DNA of 64,000 bases from Actinernus sp. WN-2022 (GCA_030867875.1 JAOWCC010000042.1:62001-126000), one strand, 5' to 3'. Positions 43,644-55,916 are shown, numbered from the stretch's first letter. Program-made: numbers and translations. The notes: generated by a model from the letters alone, not told the origin.

Positions 43644-43949
43644 CCAAACATCCTGACGCATCTCGATTTCTCGCGGTATACGAGGTAGTCGAGTTTAGTG
43701 TCGCTCAGCAATTATATCGGGATGTTTTTAGCCACTAATGTATCTTGAATATCATATGTCAGCAAGCGTTTGTAGCTTGTAGCTTATATTAAGTGCAAAA
43801 TGTTTCTGAACCAGTAATTTCCCTTCCATCTATTCTTATTATGAATACGTACAGCCAATCGAACGTGCCCTGGCTCAGCCGTCAATGGTGAACTATATCC
43901 ATGAGATTAAGGGCTAGTCTCCCATCGTAGATGAAGTTCTTGTTCAGTG

Positions 43950-44159
43950 TTAGTAGTATAAAAAGCCCATTTCGTCCCGTCCTTTTGGTTTGTATTTCAT
44001 AGCAAACGCTGGCACGGAGTCTTGCTTTTCTTTTCGCTCTTCCATTCTGCATTTAAAAACTAGTTTCAGTTGATCATGAATGATCATGCAAATGTTCATC
44101 ACAGCTAAACAAGCCGTGCTGGCTGCGATTATCAGTAATATCTCTCCTATGAACACCAT
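43950..44159 (-). CDS. Small one-pass membrane protein, candidate
   Basis: 69 codons, ATG to stop, single exon. Residues 2-28 are hydrophobic (FIGEILLIIAASTACLAVMN), then a basic, charged tail (KCRMEERKEKQD) ending DEMGFLYY. General design (MV start, about 22-residue hydrophobic segment, Lys/Arg-rich cytoplasmic-like tail) is like the candidates at 34.2, 36.0, 53.6 and 55.9 kb, but no clear residue-level similarity was found. No TATA box is obvious. Function unknown; could be chance. Confidence 0.35.
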   Translation of the reverse strand: MVFIGEILLIIAASTACLAVMNICMIIHDQLKLVFKCRMEERKEKQDSVPAFAMKYKPKGRDEMGFLYY

Positions 44160-44585
44160 CTTCGCTATTTGAACTGATGAAAAGTTCGGCCAGTTTTCTT
44201 GTCCAAGATGAAAGCCATGTAATATTAGTTATTATGATGGCAAATCCAGTCCTTTGTTGCAATCATATTCAGCGAAAATTCTGATTAGAAAAGTGTATTG
44301 TTGTTTTGACGGAATCAATTTGTAATAATTCAGTATTGTATCTTGACAGCGATTGGAGGAACAGGTTATCATATTTTTCACGGTTACTGATTTTGTTTCA
44401 AATAACACACCCATGACCATTCAGTCACACAAAATATCAGTATCGAAGGACTTTTTAATAATAACCTGTGTTTATGAATTGATCTCATTTGAACGCCCTT
44501 GCGAAGGATAACATTTTCTGTTTGTCAATATCTCATCTCATTCCACAGGGAGCCCACACAACGTGTTTGTATTTTAAAATGTTAT

Positions 44586-44735
44586 AGAGTGATTGTATTT
44601 GACCCGTGAAACTGAAACTATTAGTTAGTGTGTAATACCAAGATAAACACAAAAGACAACAAAAGAATTAGAGTGTAATAGTGTGTAATACGCTAGTATC
44701 TATTTCACGGGTTAAGTAGAATCACTCTAAGGAAA
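44586..44735. repeat. MITE-like element, AGAGTGATT ends
   Basis: agagtgattgtatttgaccc with gtgaaact on the left and tttcacgggttaagtagaat with cactct on the right are inverted. The interior repeats agtgtgtaata. Confidence 0.65.
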
Positions 44736-44994
44736 TGTATGAGGATATAGAGAAATAGCGCCAAGAGCATGCATATTTGAATGCGAAATAAACATGAATT
44801 TATCTTTCTTGGTGTGTTTTGTCAGTAATGTGGCTTGAAATGCCAAATCTTAGTGATTTTGGAGTCCGGTTTTACCTTCGATGATCGCTCTACCTCTTAA
44901 AGTGCCAACATTTTGTATAATTAAAATCGATTCTACATCAAGTAAATACATTTATTGATTTGACTGTCGCATCTATGATATTTCCAATATGGTA

Positions 44995-45185
44995 ATCATG
45001 TGATGTTACCGACAGGAGGCCTCATTTATTATACAAAACATGTTGGCAGAGATCGCATTTTTTTCTACTCATCCATGTTATATTTGGGACTTATATCAGT
45101 GATTTTGCCAAATATGTTTTATAAATCAGAAATAATTTCATTTACAAGGAGAAAGAAATGCCTTTTGTTGGCCTCCTGTGATATC
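44995..45185. repeat. MITE-like element, GGAGGCC ends
   Basis: tgatgttaccgacaggaggc and ggcctcctgtgatatcacat are largely inverted. The interior also pairs (tttattatacaaaacatgtt with aaatatgttttataaa). Confidence 0.6.
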
Positions 45186-45273
45186 ACATCATTCAGCATA
45201 TAATAATGGCCATATTTATATAGCGCCATATCACCACTGACAGTCATGCCGCTTTACATATTACTGACATATT

Positions 45274-45537
45274 GCAGGAGCCCATAACTAGGAGCGTTCA
45301 TCCCGCATACTGGGCCTATGTCACAGCGTTTTCACAAGTTAGGTTATTTCTAGAACGGTTTCCCGCTATTGTTGAGTTGCAATTATTCCTAAGGGAATAA
45401 AATCACAAAAACGTAGCAGCCATATTGTTTGGTTACCAAACGTAGTTAATGAGGCCTCTTTTGTTCCCCCACGGTGCAACCCACAAATTGGCGGGAGAAA
45501 TAATCTAAAAATAGACCAACTGGTTATGGGCTCCTGC
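45274..45537. mobile_element. 264-bp MITE, TIR GCAGGAGCCCATAAC, 5-bp TSD
   Basis: Inverted ends GCAGGAGCCCATAACTAG and CTGGTTATGGGCTCCTGC with one mismatch. Direct repeat ATATT at 45269-45273 and 45538-45542. No ORF. Confidence 0.8.
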
Positions 45538-45639
45538 ATATTGTCAGTATTAGTGATTTTTTCGGACTGCTTACGGCGCTAATAGCTGCACGCAGTTTAC
45601 AATGTTGAATGTGTGGTTAGTGCAATGGCCAGGCTGCTG

Positions 45640-46053
45640 TACCGGGTGACAATCCCGTGCTCTTTTTCGAGTAGTACAAACAGGTTCTTTCACGTCTCCT
45701 TAAATTACTGATTAGAAGTAGAAGGAGACAAGGCCAACGGCTTATTTATAAACGTCCCTGCCCAAGGACGCGACCGGGATTCGACCTCCCGACCTCCCGC
45801 ACTCTACACCGTGCTCTACCAACTGAGCTAACCAGTGAACCCCTGACCTCCCGCACTCTAGACCGTGCTCTACCAACTGAGCTAACCAGTGAACCCCTGA
45901 CCTCCCGCACTCTAGACCGTGCTCTACCAACTGAGCTAACCAGTGAACCCCTGACCTCCCGCACTCTAGACCGTGCTCTACCAACTGAGCTAACCAGTGA
46001 ACCCCTGACCTCCCGCACTCTAGACCGTGCTCTACCAACTGAGCTAACCAGTG
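45640..46053 (-). mobile_element. tRNA-derived SINE with five tandem A boxes
   Basis: On the minus strand, five 54-bp tandem units each contain a tRNA A box (GGTTAGCTCAGTTGGTAGAG at plus positions starting 45813, 45867, 45921, 45975 and 46029). They are followed by a single B box (GGTCGAATCCC, plus 45779-45789) and a non-tRNA body running toward about 45640. Units after the first are nearly identical. The repeat opens two spurious reading frames. Confidence 0.8.
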
Positions 46054-46131
46054 AGGCGAAATAGAAACCTCTTTAACTAATACACGCATTTACTTGATGT
46101 AGAATTGATTTTAATGATAAAAACTTTGGGC

Positions 46132-46350
46132 TTATAGGCACTTTAAAGAGAGACAATGGTGGAAAGACGAATTTCGACAACTTCCAACTCCGAGGCGATT
46201 TTCACCAAGAAAATCACATCGCCTGGCTCCCAAATCCAGCATGACTAAAGATGATAGATTTTCCATTCTTCTCTTATCGGTCACGCGAAAATCCGAGACG
46301 ACGGCCAAAGCGCTAGACGATAGAACAAGAACGAAAACAGGAACGGTCAT
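46132..46350 (-). CDS. Possible small secreted peptide
   Basis: 72 codons, ATG to stop, single exon. Residues 1-18 look like a signal peptide (PVFVLVLSSSALAVV), followed by VTDKRRMENL with a dibasic site and a C-terminal part with four Cys. It lies just upstream of the SINE and contains a small hairpin. No family recognised and no promoter signal seen. May be chance. Confidence 0.22.
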   Translation of the reverse strand: MTVPVFVLVLSSSALAVVSDFRVTDKRRMENLSSLVMLDLGARRCDFLGENRLGVGSCRNSSFHHCLSLKCL

Positions 46351-46479
46351 GCTGTTAGCTCCATTCTAGTGGCTTTAAAAAAGAATACAAACTGTTTCTA
46401 CTTGACAGCCATGCAGCTATAATATTAATATTATTTTCATAAAGTTGGCATGTATGACTACATTCTTGAGAAACTTATT

Positions 46480-46910
46480 TACAGCGTTAGTATTGTTATA
46501 GTACTTAGTAATAGTATTAGAATTAGTATTAGTATTAGTATTAGAATTAACATAAGTATCAACATTAGCATTATATTATTTTATTCATGAAATTATGAAA
46601 CTTGAGAAACATTAACATTAAGATTAAGATTATTATTATATTTATGAAATTATTTATATGTAAACTAATTATAGCAATATTTTCTTTCGTATTATTAGCA
46701 CCCTTTTCCTCTGCTCGTATTATTTACAGTATTAGTATTGTTACAGTACTTAGTATTAGAATTAGTACTAGTATTAGCATTAGAATAATTAACATAAGTA
46801 TCAACATTAGTATTAGGATTATTATATTCAAGAAATTATGAAACTTGAGAAACATTAGCATTAGGATTATTATATTCACGAAATTGTTTATATGTAAACT
46901 AATTATAGCA
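46480..46910. repeat. ATTAGT-type low-complexity block, internally duplicated
   Basis: Runs of attagtattagaattag, and a duplicated segment: acttgagaaacatta..atgtaaactaattatagcagtatttc occurs at about 46600-46690 and 46850-46920. It gives Ile-rich spurious frames. No gene is seen from 46360 to 47100. Confidence 0.7.
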
Positions 46911-46974
46911 GTATTTCCTTTCGTATTACCAACACCCATTTCCTCTGCTCTTTTTCTTATTTCTTTTGTATAAT

Positions 46975-47241
46975 TCCTCTGGAATCTTTTTCCTCAATTT
47001 CTCCTCTGCACTTTTTCCTATTTATATAATTCTTCTTTGTTTTTTTCCTCGACTATTATACCTATGTTAGTGATCAACTCGAAAGCCTAGCGGCTACTTT
47101 GACCACTACGCACATTTAACCTAGCTCATTAAATTTAATAGCTTATATTATCATTCCTTTTTCCTACATATTTGTAAATTTTATTTAAAAAAAGGAAAAA
47201 ATAGTGCAAAATAAAATGAATCTGAATCTGAATCTGAATCA
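46975..47241 (+). mobile_element. LINE 3' tail with (GAATCT)n end
   Basis: AT-rich 3' UTR-like sequence ending aaaataaaatgaatctgaat followed by further gaatct repeats. Short tandem tails after AAATAAAA are characteristic of L2/CR1-like retroelements. Only the 3' end is present. Confidence 0.5.
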
Positions 47242-48624
47242 ACAATGCCCTTTCAAAAATCCACACCGAGGTGAGGAGGTGAAGGAAAAGAGTGCCAATC
47301 ATCATACCATGTACCAGGCTCTCTCTCTAGCCTGGGGAGGTGGTGGTGTGCATGAATAACGCCTGGTTGATTGTTCGCGTAAGCCAATGAGTGATGGTTG
47401 TCCTGACAATGAACGCTCAAATTCAAATTCTAGATTCAGTTGATCGGTAAAGATATAGCTAGTGAACCATGATTTCTAATCAAAGGAAAAGCAAAGAACA
47501 ATATTTCAGACGGAAACGTAGCAAAAAAAAAAAGAGAAAATTGTGGAGGAGCTTCTTTAAGAGGTAGGGCAAAACACTCCAAAACCGCCATGACTCACAC
47601 ACCACACAAATTCATGTGATCATGTTTATTTCGATTCGTATTAAAATATGCATGCATGTTCTTTGACTTTTTCGCGATATTTCTCCACACTTCAAACCTT
47701 TCGGTACCCTGGTCTCAGAGGTTTTCGGATAACCTTTCGGTAATCCACATACATTTCCTTATAAAATTAAATACAAACACGCTCATTCTAGAGATATTCA
47801 GGTTTTTACAATATGCAAATGAGTATAAACGTATACACTGTGAGCCTGGAGTCAAATCACAAAATGAAGAATATCTCTACAAATTAAATACTCGGTAAAA
47901 AGAATTAACTTTACACCGGTATATGTATAAAATTGCATTTCATAACTCTTTACCGCATATAGAACAAGACAACTTTACGGAGTGTGTTTACCGTGGTGTG
48001 TTATTGTACTGTCGCCGTGGTGTGCAACGACAATATTTTATTACAACGTATTTTATAAAACTTAAATAAACATGTACAACCACATGTATCTGCAATAGCT
48101 TTACATTTTTCCTATGTCCAAAATGATTTACCCACTGTTGCAGGCATCTAAGCACAAATGACATGCCAAAAATAGACAAAACTCCGACACCTCTACAAAC
48201 ATAAATACGCTTTCCGACTTCACTTGAACATCCGTCGGAAAACTTCAATTCCCATCTCTATTATAGGAAATAATTTACGTTAAGCTTCTCACACACCTTC
48301 TGATGTGTCCACACCAATAAATGTGTTTTTGACAAAAAGAGATAACGAAAGGCGCCTAGGAACAAGTTAGAGTGTTATGATTGCAACCATCACGAATCAC
48401 GTGATTAGACTATCTATTTTTTCGTTAATTGTGAAACGGATGTTAACTGATTTGCCCGTGAATCGTGATTTGTTTAATTTCCGTGATTTTTTGTTTCGTT
48501 TTTTTTGTTCGTGAAATGAGAATTGAGTAATTAATTGTGATTTCTGGTAAAAGTGGAAGACTCGTGATTGCCTTTCTTCTTTGTTTTCAAATAACGCTGA
48601 TCCCGGAAGCGGTGCGGACCCCCC

Positions 48625-49115
48625 TCCTTTATAATAATAATAATGGTTTAATCACAGCATCTCTACTAAGTAGCTTTACATCTGTGAGATCAATATAAAA
48701 AAATATTACTATAACTACTAAAACTGCTACAACTTTATATTAAATAAGAAAAAAGAAAAAAAGGACTATGGAAACTATGGCGAATCATATAAACGACTAT
48801 GTACAACTATTATATATAAAAGGCAAGAGAAAAATACTAATGAGTATTATTAGCATCAGCTACAACTTTATATGACCATGATAAAAAAAGAAAGGAAACA
48901 CTGGCAACTTTGATAACCATACACGCCATGGTGAACTATATACAACTATGTACGACTATAATGTATAAAAGGCACTGAAAAGGGAAAATACTAATGGGTT
49001 AATCAATCCGATGTTTTGCTCTGTTCATTAAAATGTGTTTAACCTGACGATTGTATGGTTTTGGGTCAACACATGATCTTATGTTAGCAGGGAGTTCGTT
49101 AAATAAATAATTATC
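48625..49115 (-). mobile_element. LINE 3' remnant
   Basis: The minus strand encodes LFNELPANIRSCVDPKPYNR followed by QVKHILMNRAKHRID and a stop, a post-RT C-terminus, and then an AT-rich 3' UTR with a repeated block (tgtacaactatt..aaaaggca twice). It ends in an (att)n tract near 48633. Confidence 0.55.
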
Positions 49116-50593
49116 AAAAAACAACTCCGGCTATTTGCATGTCGTCTAGGTGTTGCCCTTGTTATGCATCATGAGCATACAAAACGGTGTAATAATCGTA
49201 GATTGCACCACGACTGGACGCCATGACAGTTTCTAGAAAATGCGCAGTGTCATTATGCGCAACGCAAAACAAACGGCGAGGGCTCTGGGAACTGGATTTC
49301 GCAATTCCTTGTCATATTTTCCTTATACGAGCAAGTTTCGTGACTAGACAAGTTCTCCTTGACAAGTCTTCTTGTTCAAAAGCTGGCATGTACAAGGAGA
49401 CTTGTCAAGGAAAAACTTGTCATGTTTTGCCGTACACACGAGCAACTAAAAACTTGTCAAGGAAAACTTATTCGTGTACATGAGGCTACTTATTTAAATA
49501 TTATTTGTCTGCCATTATTTCAGTATTTGACATCGAGAACCTAGACACTGGAAGTCTGAAATGACAGTTAATGCCGCTTTTAGGTTAAATTAAGTATTGT
49601 AAATAATATTTCTTTCCATAAGGAAACAAACGAAATTGGCTAACGTTGTGTTAGTTCTCTTGGCCTATATTAGGCTGGTGGGATTCGGCCGCTGATTGGC
49701 TAGACGTTCACTTTGTTCAGCTTTAAACAAAGGTTTATTCAGCGGAAGTGATGTCATACACTTAACACTTTTTGTCTGTAAATCAGAGTCATTCAGTTTC
49801 TTGTTGCAATTCTTGGTCCGGCTTAACGATACAATTGTACAGATATTTAAAATAAAAGACTGAATACGCTAAACACTTATTATCATCATTTATCATATTA
49901 CCCATACTGCTCCGCGCGCGCTTACCTTGAGGTGGGAGTTTGGGCTAGATTAGATCATATGACCCGTACGGCCCCGTTTTATCGACAAATACAACTAGGC
50001 ACTATCACCAATAAGTGATTTATGGGGACCTAATATGATGTCTGTTAAATTTTGAGCCGCCTGCCATTAGAAATGAGGGAGATAAAATCACATGACCGAT
50101 GACGTCATGGTTAAAACATAGCCACTAAATGACGTCACCATGTCTGTCAAAGTTTGAGCCTCCTGTTTACAAGCTCTATAATCTTGTCCGGTTCACTGTT
50201 AAGATCAGGCTATATAGTCAGTATTCAGGGGCGGATTTAAGGGGGGGGGAGTGGATTGGGTGGCTAACCACCCCCTTTAGGCTGGTTGGACTGGCCAAAT
50301 TGCAGCATTTTACAGAGGCAATGCATGTTCCTGAACAAAAACTCTATGACAGCCACCCCCCCCCCCCCCCCTACATGTTCCCAAACAAAAAATCTATGCC
50401 AGCCAATACCATGTCTGTCAAAGTTTGAGCCACCCGCCATTAATATTGAACGAGTTAGGCATGAAAACGTAGAAGGTTTTACGTCTCTATCGGCGGGACC
50501 CAAATGCGCATGCCTACTGGTTTATCGCTCGAGCACACAAATCTCTCACATGGTAAAATATTTGGTCGCTCAAGTATATAAGTACCCTAACGC

Positions 50594-50760
50594 ATGATGG
50601 CGTCACATACTACAACTACCAGAACTCTTTGCGCGGATTCTTTTGTCCCTTTAATTTGGACCATTGTCTTGGAATTCTCAAAGTAGTTGCTAATTAAAAT
50701 TTGAATGAGAAAAATAATTTGAAAAGGATTCTGGTAGTTGTAGTAAAATGACGCCACAAT
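50594..50760. repeat. MITE, TACTACAACTACCAGA family, copy 2
   Basis: Ends catgatggcgtcacatacta and its complement tagtaaaatgacgccacaat. Interior shared with 1436-1593. The region 49120-50590 before it has only scattered repeats, including three copies of atgtctgt(c/t)aa..ttgagcc near 50035, 50138 and 50410 and a lone CAGGGGCGGATTTAAGG end at 50226. Confidence 0.7.
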
Positions 50761-51394
50761 GAAAATGTCCTATTCCAACAGCAATACTTGTTCGACATCG
50801 ATGTTCAATGAAATGAAATATCGATTACTACTAGAGGTTTCTAACAAAAGTGAAGTGCTGCAAGCAGTAGAGTATATTAAATTGTAGTTTAATAATCTGA
50901 CTCCTAGCTAGAGCCGTGTGACATTAGTGCACAAGTAAATAAATTGCCTGAATCTGCCATCGACACTTCATGTAGGGAAGACAACCATTTCCGAAACCTT
51001 TAGTTGCTTAATTATTGATAATGTATTTGACTTTTTAAGTTATAATCCGCTGAACGTTCGTGGTGCATTGAATAGTGTATATGTTTGTACGAGATCGCAG
51101 CAGTACATTGAAATGTAGTGAGGGATCGCTATCGTCAACTGCGCGCATTCGTTTTTTTTTTTTCAGTGTTTCTCTCATTAAAAAAAGCTTGGCAATTGTT
51201 ACTGATATAAAACAAATAGATTATATTTTCCGTTTGTTTGTTGTCATATACATACAGAGGACGTCACAGCGTGTGAAAATCGACAGTCACGACTGTGCGA
51301 CGACCCAGTTCATTCGTGATTGTTTCAGTTTGATCATTTGCATTAAGTGCGTGAACATGCTCGGATACAAGCCGCATTCGCCGAGGAAACAGGG

Positions 51395-51757
51395 GGCGCT
51401 TTCCATTCAACCAGAAAAACCGAAAATTCCGGTCATAAATCAAATGGAACAGTAAAATTTCCGGTTCGAAGTTTCGGAAATTGTGGACCACCTTGCGAGG
51501 TGGTCCTCTTTTTCCGAAAATTCCGGTTCGACCGAAATTTTCTGTTCCATTCGAAATTGCTGGTTTAGATTTGCCATGATTTTCCTGTTTTGAGAATTGA
51601 AATCGAGGCTACTAATAACCGGGTGGTTTCTGCGAATGGAACGCGTATTTTTTCCCGACCGGTTTGTCTAATTCGAAAAATCCCGTTCCATTCGACATTC
51701 GAAATTTTCGAAACTTCTAACCGGTCGTTTTGGTTGAATGGAAAGCGCCCAGGGTTT
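51395..51757. repeat. Inverted-repeat element, GGGCGCTTTCCATTCAACC ends
   Basis: GGGCGCTTTCCATTCAACCA at the left is inverted at 51732-51753 (ttggttgaatggaaagcgcc). The interior repeats attccggttcga, aatggaacag and cgaaattt motifs in both orientations. No ORF of note. From 51760 to 53260 no gene or clear repeat is recognised. Confidence 0.75.
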
Positions 51758-53268
51758 TCTTTCACAACCCAAAAGCAGTAAACAGCATCCTAATGTTTTG
51801 ATAGAATGTTTCAATAACTTTTTGTGCAATATCCTACTTACCTAAAGCGATAGAAGCGGGGATTATTGTGGGAATAGTTGAGGTCTCATTTGCTCATACA
51901 AAATTACGAAAGGCCAATGAACCCGAAAGCACGGATTGTAGTTACCAGTTCTCTGCTCTGATGAAATGATAACGAGGAAAAATGTAGGTCGAGGAACCCA
52001 AAAGAATTCAAATGAACTTCGGTATCGGCACATCAAAGACTTCCGAAATAGGTTGCTGCTCGCTGCGCTCGCAGCAATTATCTTATTAATTGACATTCCA
52101 AGCATTCCATTGAGCGACAAAGAATGCACGATTTCCACAACCATCCGTTAATTCGTTCCTGCGCTTACGCGCATCCACGAGTTAAAGTTCCTATAAGCCC
52201 TGGACAGTTATTTTTGATTTAAAAGTCAAAATGGGAAACAAAATGACCGACATAGGAAAAATAATAATTATAGTCTGCCAATTTCGTTTATTAACGATTT
52301 AAATTTCAATGATGTAAGTTAAGGGATAATCAGGTAATTATAGTTTATTTTGCTTCGTTTTTATGTCAGCTCCACTTATTAAAAGATAATTCTAACATTG
52401 CAAGTATCAAAATAAATTTCTGACACCTGAAAAACAACTGTATAAATGAAGAAATTCAATGTTATAACTCAATGATTTTCAATTAATTAGCATAACGTCC
52501 CTTAAATGACGCCATTTCAAGGATTTGAAATGCTGTTATAGCAATACTACTACCATTAAGCGCCCAAAAATAATTGAACAATATTTAGAACACTTTCCTG
52601 CACCCAAATTAATTATTTCTGGTTGAGGCTTATAGCCGCACTTTAAAAATAGAGCAGCCTTTGAACTGTCATCACCCCGAGCTCACGGCGAAATAACTAG
52701 CCATGTAACAAATGGGGGTTACTAAATAATAAAACATGAGACAAAACACGGTTAGGCATGGAGGCTTTTTGAATAGATTTCAAAAAAAATATAGTCACCA
52801 GCTGGTGTATTCTAAACAAGATGAATCAATTAATGAATCCTGTATTTTGTGTTTGTGTCATGGTGAACGATTGAGTGTTGTCGTTTGAGCGAAAGAAAAC
52901 TCGGAAAGTGTAGACTTCATATGTTCAAATTTACCTTAAAGTGGTCAACAATACTTTCAAGAGTCTAGATGACTTGGTTGTGTCGTTGGAATTGGTAAAA
53001 TTTCTAGCAAAACGGAAACTGGTAAAAGAATATTTTGAAGCAATTGAAATACGAAACAAAGGACCCTTTCAAGTGATTTCGCGGACGATTGACACGTCGT
53101 GGTTGTTGGATTCTTTGGTGAAATACAACGAAAAGAAGCATTAGTTCATATTCTAGTGTTGGCTGGGAAAACAGTGGAACTACTACAATCTCAAGCCGTA
53201 GTTTGGAACACTGAATAGGGCATACCCCAATGGTCAAGTTGAAAGGGATAGCAGAGCTCTGTATTAGC

Positions 53269-53276
53269 TATATATA
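53269..53276 (+). promoter_or_regulatory. TATA-like box upstream of small membrane gene
   Basis: TATATATA about 320 bases upstream of the ATG at 53594, same orientation. Confidence 0.35.
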
Positions 53277-53593
53277 CCGGTCAAGTTGTTTGAAAGAAAT
53301 CCTGGATTGGGAAGAGTGAAAATTGTGTTTTACAAAGCTTGAAGGAGCTCGAGGGTTCCACTGAGAAGAATAAGGACAAATAGTTACCGAGTTTTGATAC
53401 AGACAAGACAGTCAGTTTGACTATCGGTAGTAATTATAACTTCGACCGAACAGTTTCGAACCCCAGGACGGAGCACCGGAAAACAGTATTTGAAACTTGA
53501 GTGCGAGAGTTCCAAAGTATCCCATTCTATCCCGCAGTCCCGCAAAGGATCCCGTCAGCTAGGTGTTCTCGAAAGCAATTGAAGTGCAGTAAC

Positions 53594-53740
53594 ATGGTGG
53601 TTGTTATTGGTCTAGGCGTTGTAGCAGTGTGTATTTACGTAATGATTGGCGTGGCGGTGGGCATGATTACCGTAGATATAGTGAAAAGAAAGCGAGGAGA
53701 TAAGATTTCTTATTCCGTGTGTATTCATCATGCCGAATAG
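53594..53740 (+). CDS. Small one-pass membrane protein, candidate
   Basis: 48 codons from the first ATG (context aacATGg, favourable) to stop. Residues 2-28 are strongly hydrophobic (VVVIGLGVVAVCIYVMIGVA), followed by DIVKRKRGDK, a positive stop-transfer-like turn, and a short tail SYSVCIHHAE. A longer reading from 53501 would begin with GTG and is not favoured. Similar in design to the 34-36 kb and 55.9 kb candidates. No known family recognised. Confidence 0.4.
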   Translation: MVVVIGLGVVAVCIYVMIGVAVGMITVDIVKRKRGDKISYSVCIHHAE

Positions 53741-54094
53741 AACCGGGCTGGGAAAAAATACCGATCATTTAAACGCTGTGTAGCTTTTATCTTTCAGGGG
53801 GAGGGGTGGAAAACCTAGCCAGTAAGCATGTAATTTTTCTTCGTTTTTAGCTATTGATGACAAAAAAAACGCCCATGAAATGTTTCTCATGACTGATTTT
53901 TTTTCTCGTTTGGAGCTTTATGAGACATTTATTTTAGTACAAACCCCGACGTTGCAGGCTGTTTTTCTCAAATCTCCAACTCCTCCCCTGAGAGGTGAAG
54001 TTGTTCGCCTTTATTCAAATCAATGTCTTTTGCAGGAAACAGTCACGTGCTGATATATCACTTCCATATAGAGAATGAATTGCTCTCGTGGGCT

Positions 54095-54265
54095 TTACAA
54101 CGCTGTTTTAGAAAGATCAACAATCGATTGGAGGTGGAAAATAGCATTTAGAAACAGGTTTTGGTAATAACACTACCGATCTTTTACGAGTGCCTTTGAG
54201 TATATGAATTATTTTTTTGCCACCCAGTACAACCACGTGATTGCATTCCTGCAAAAGACATTAAT
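54095..54265. repeat. Repeat shared with 19285 and 7480-7640
   Basis: Contains aacgctgttttagaaagatc, caatcgattggaggtg and gtacaaccacgtgattgcat, all found in the two other locations. A dispersed element. Confidence 0.6.
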
Positions 54266-54284
54266 ACAGAATAACCCAGCTTAA

Positions 54285-54550
54285 TACAGAATAGTCGCTT
54301 TCCACCACTATTCACCAACACTGAGTTGAATAATTGTTTTAGTATATACCACCCTGCAGGTGAATAGCCAGCACCAAATAGTTATTCTATTTTCTGTCAA
54401 ATGGACAAAAACTCGCGCGAGGAGTGATCGCTGCTTCGCTCAGAGTGATCGCTGCTTCGCTCAGAGTGATCGCTGCTTCGCTCAGAGGTGAATATGCTGT
54501 TTGAGTAGCCAATCAGAGCGCGCGAAAAGTGACATTCACTGGTGTGGTAT
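54285..54550. repeat. MITE, copy 2, inverted relative to 17955-18245
   Basis: Complement of the first copy over gtatataccac, agccagcaccaaatagttat and gtagccaatcagagcgcgcg. The centre holds three tandem copies of agtgatcgctgcttcgctc. Confidence 0.75.
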
Positions 54551-55077
54551 TTAGAAAATTTCCTCTGCTTTTCCGTGGTACAACAAATTTTGTCCATGTG
54601 ATGACGTAAATCGTGGTAAATAAGAGTCCACACCACGGAAACCAGAGGAAATTTGTTTTTACAACAATATTAGAAAACGTACAGGGAAGTTTCGTTACAA
54701 AGCGTGACAAAGAGTGACAGCTTTGAAAGAGCCAGCATAGTCTATAACTTTCTCGCGTCAGTACCGTTGTCTGCATGGACTCTCATTTACCACCGCACAT
54801 CGACCAATCAGATCGCGAGATTACCGGCAATTGTGGTACAAATACTAATAGAATGATTTACCCCTGAGCCTCATATTGAAACTTTTGTGTGTAACAAGTG
54901 AAGTATTAATAAATCGAAAGTGGGTATAAATAAAAAAATGGCGGGAAGAGACGACGGTCCCTCCAACCATACTGAACTCTTATTTTGTGATTTTCAAAAA
55001 TTTGCGATTCAGTTCTTATTTACGTTACTCAAAGTAAACATCTTCAAACTCGGTAAACATACTAACTTCGGTATACA

Positions 55078-55187
55078 TATACTTCATGGTAGTGTTCCGT
55101 TCCATAGTCTCCCTGCATAACAGAGAAAATGATACGATTATGCAGGGAGACTATATGGAACGGAATACTACCATGAAGTATATACCC
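55078..55187. repeat. MITE, TATACTTCATGGTAGTG family, copy 2
   Basis: Ends tatacttcatggtagtgttc and complement, centre ctgcataacagagaaaatga. Very close to 7340-7465. Confidence 0.85.
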
Positions 55188-55378
55188 TAACTTCGATGTG
55201 GTCTTTCACATGTGGTGGGGTCCTTTATCAGTTTACGAAATAGCCAATAAGATCGCTGCTTTTTTTAAATCTAGCTAGCGTAAAGTGTTTTGAAAGCACC
55301 GTTGTCACGGATTCCCTTTGTGCAACGTAACAGCCTAACTTGCTGTCAATAATATCTATTTCAACTTAACTATATGAC

Positions 55379-55385
55379 TATATAT
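55379..55385 (+). promoter_or_regulatory. TATA-like box upstream of small membrane gene
   Basis: TATATAA (with another tatatgac just before), oriented toward the frame at 55917, about 530 bases upstream. Confidence 0.3.
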
Positions 55386-55916
55386 AATGTGTTTTTTTCT
55401 TTTGAAGTCAGAGTAAAAAGCCAGGAAAACAATGTCTAAAATGCTATTCAAGTAAAAAATCATTTATGTGCACTTTAAATATGGTGAAATATATTTGACC
55501 GATTTGCATGAATCTTTAAAATGCATTCCCTTCGGACAAACGAGAAACCCCTGTGGAACACAGAGCTATACAATTAACAATACATTCACTAGACCATGTT
55601 GGAATATTAATGACTTTCAAAATTATTCTTTCAGTTTGAAAAACAATTCGGAGTTACGCAGATCGATTAGCTCACAAAGAATGTTTAGATGTGCTTCCTC
55701 TCCGAGAAATTTTGGTTGCTTCAACACTTCCACCGAAGTCATACATTTGGAGCTCTTGAAGACAACAAAAGCGTAGTGATTCACAGCAATTATTCAACCG
55801 AAATACCGGGTTTGGAGCTATATGCGAAAGATATCCACCATCACGAGCCAATATTAGTTTAACATGGAGTCAATGACTTGAAGAAAAGAAAGCTTGGATG
55901 CACCGACTTAGCTAAA

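Noticed and set aside
45742..46089. Open frames repeating HWLAQLVEHGLECGRSGV
   Set aside because: These are translations of tandem tRNA A-box units of a SINE.
55468..55776. 102-residue frame upstream of the 55.9-kb membrane gene
   Set aside because: It has no ATG at its start (begins GTG), and composition is not distinctive. More likely leader sequence of the downstream gene.
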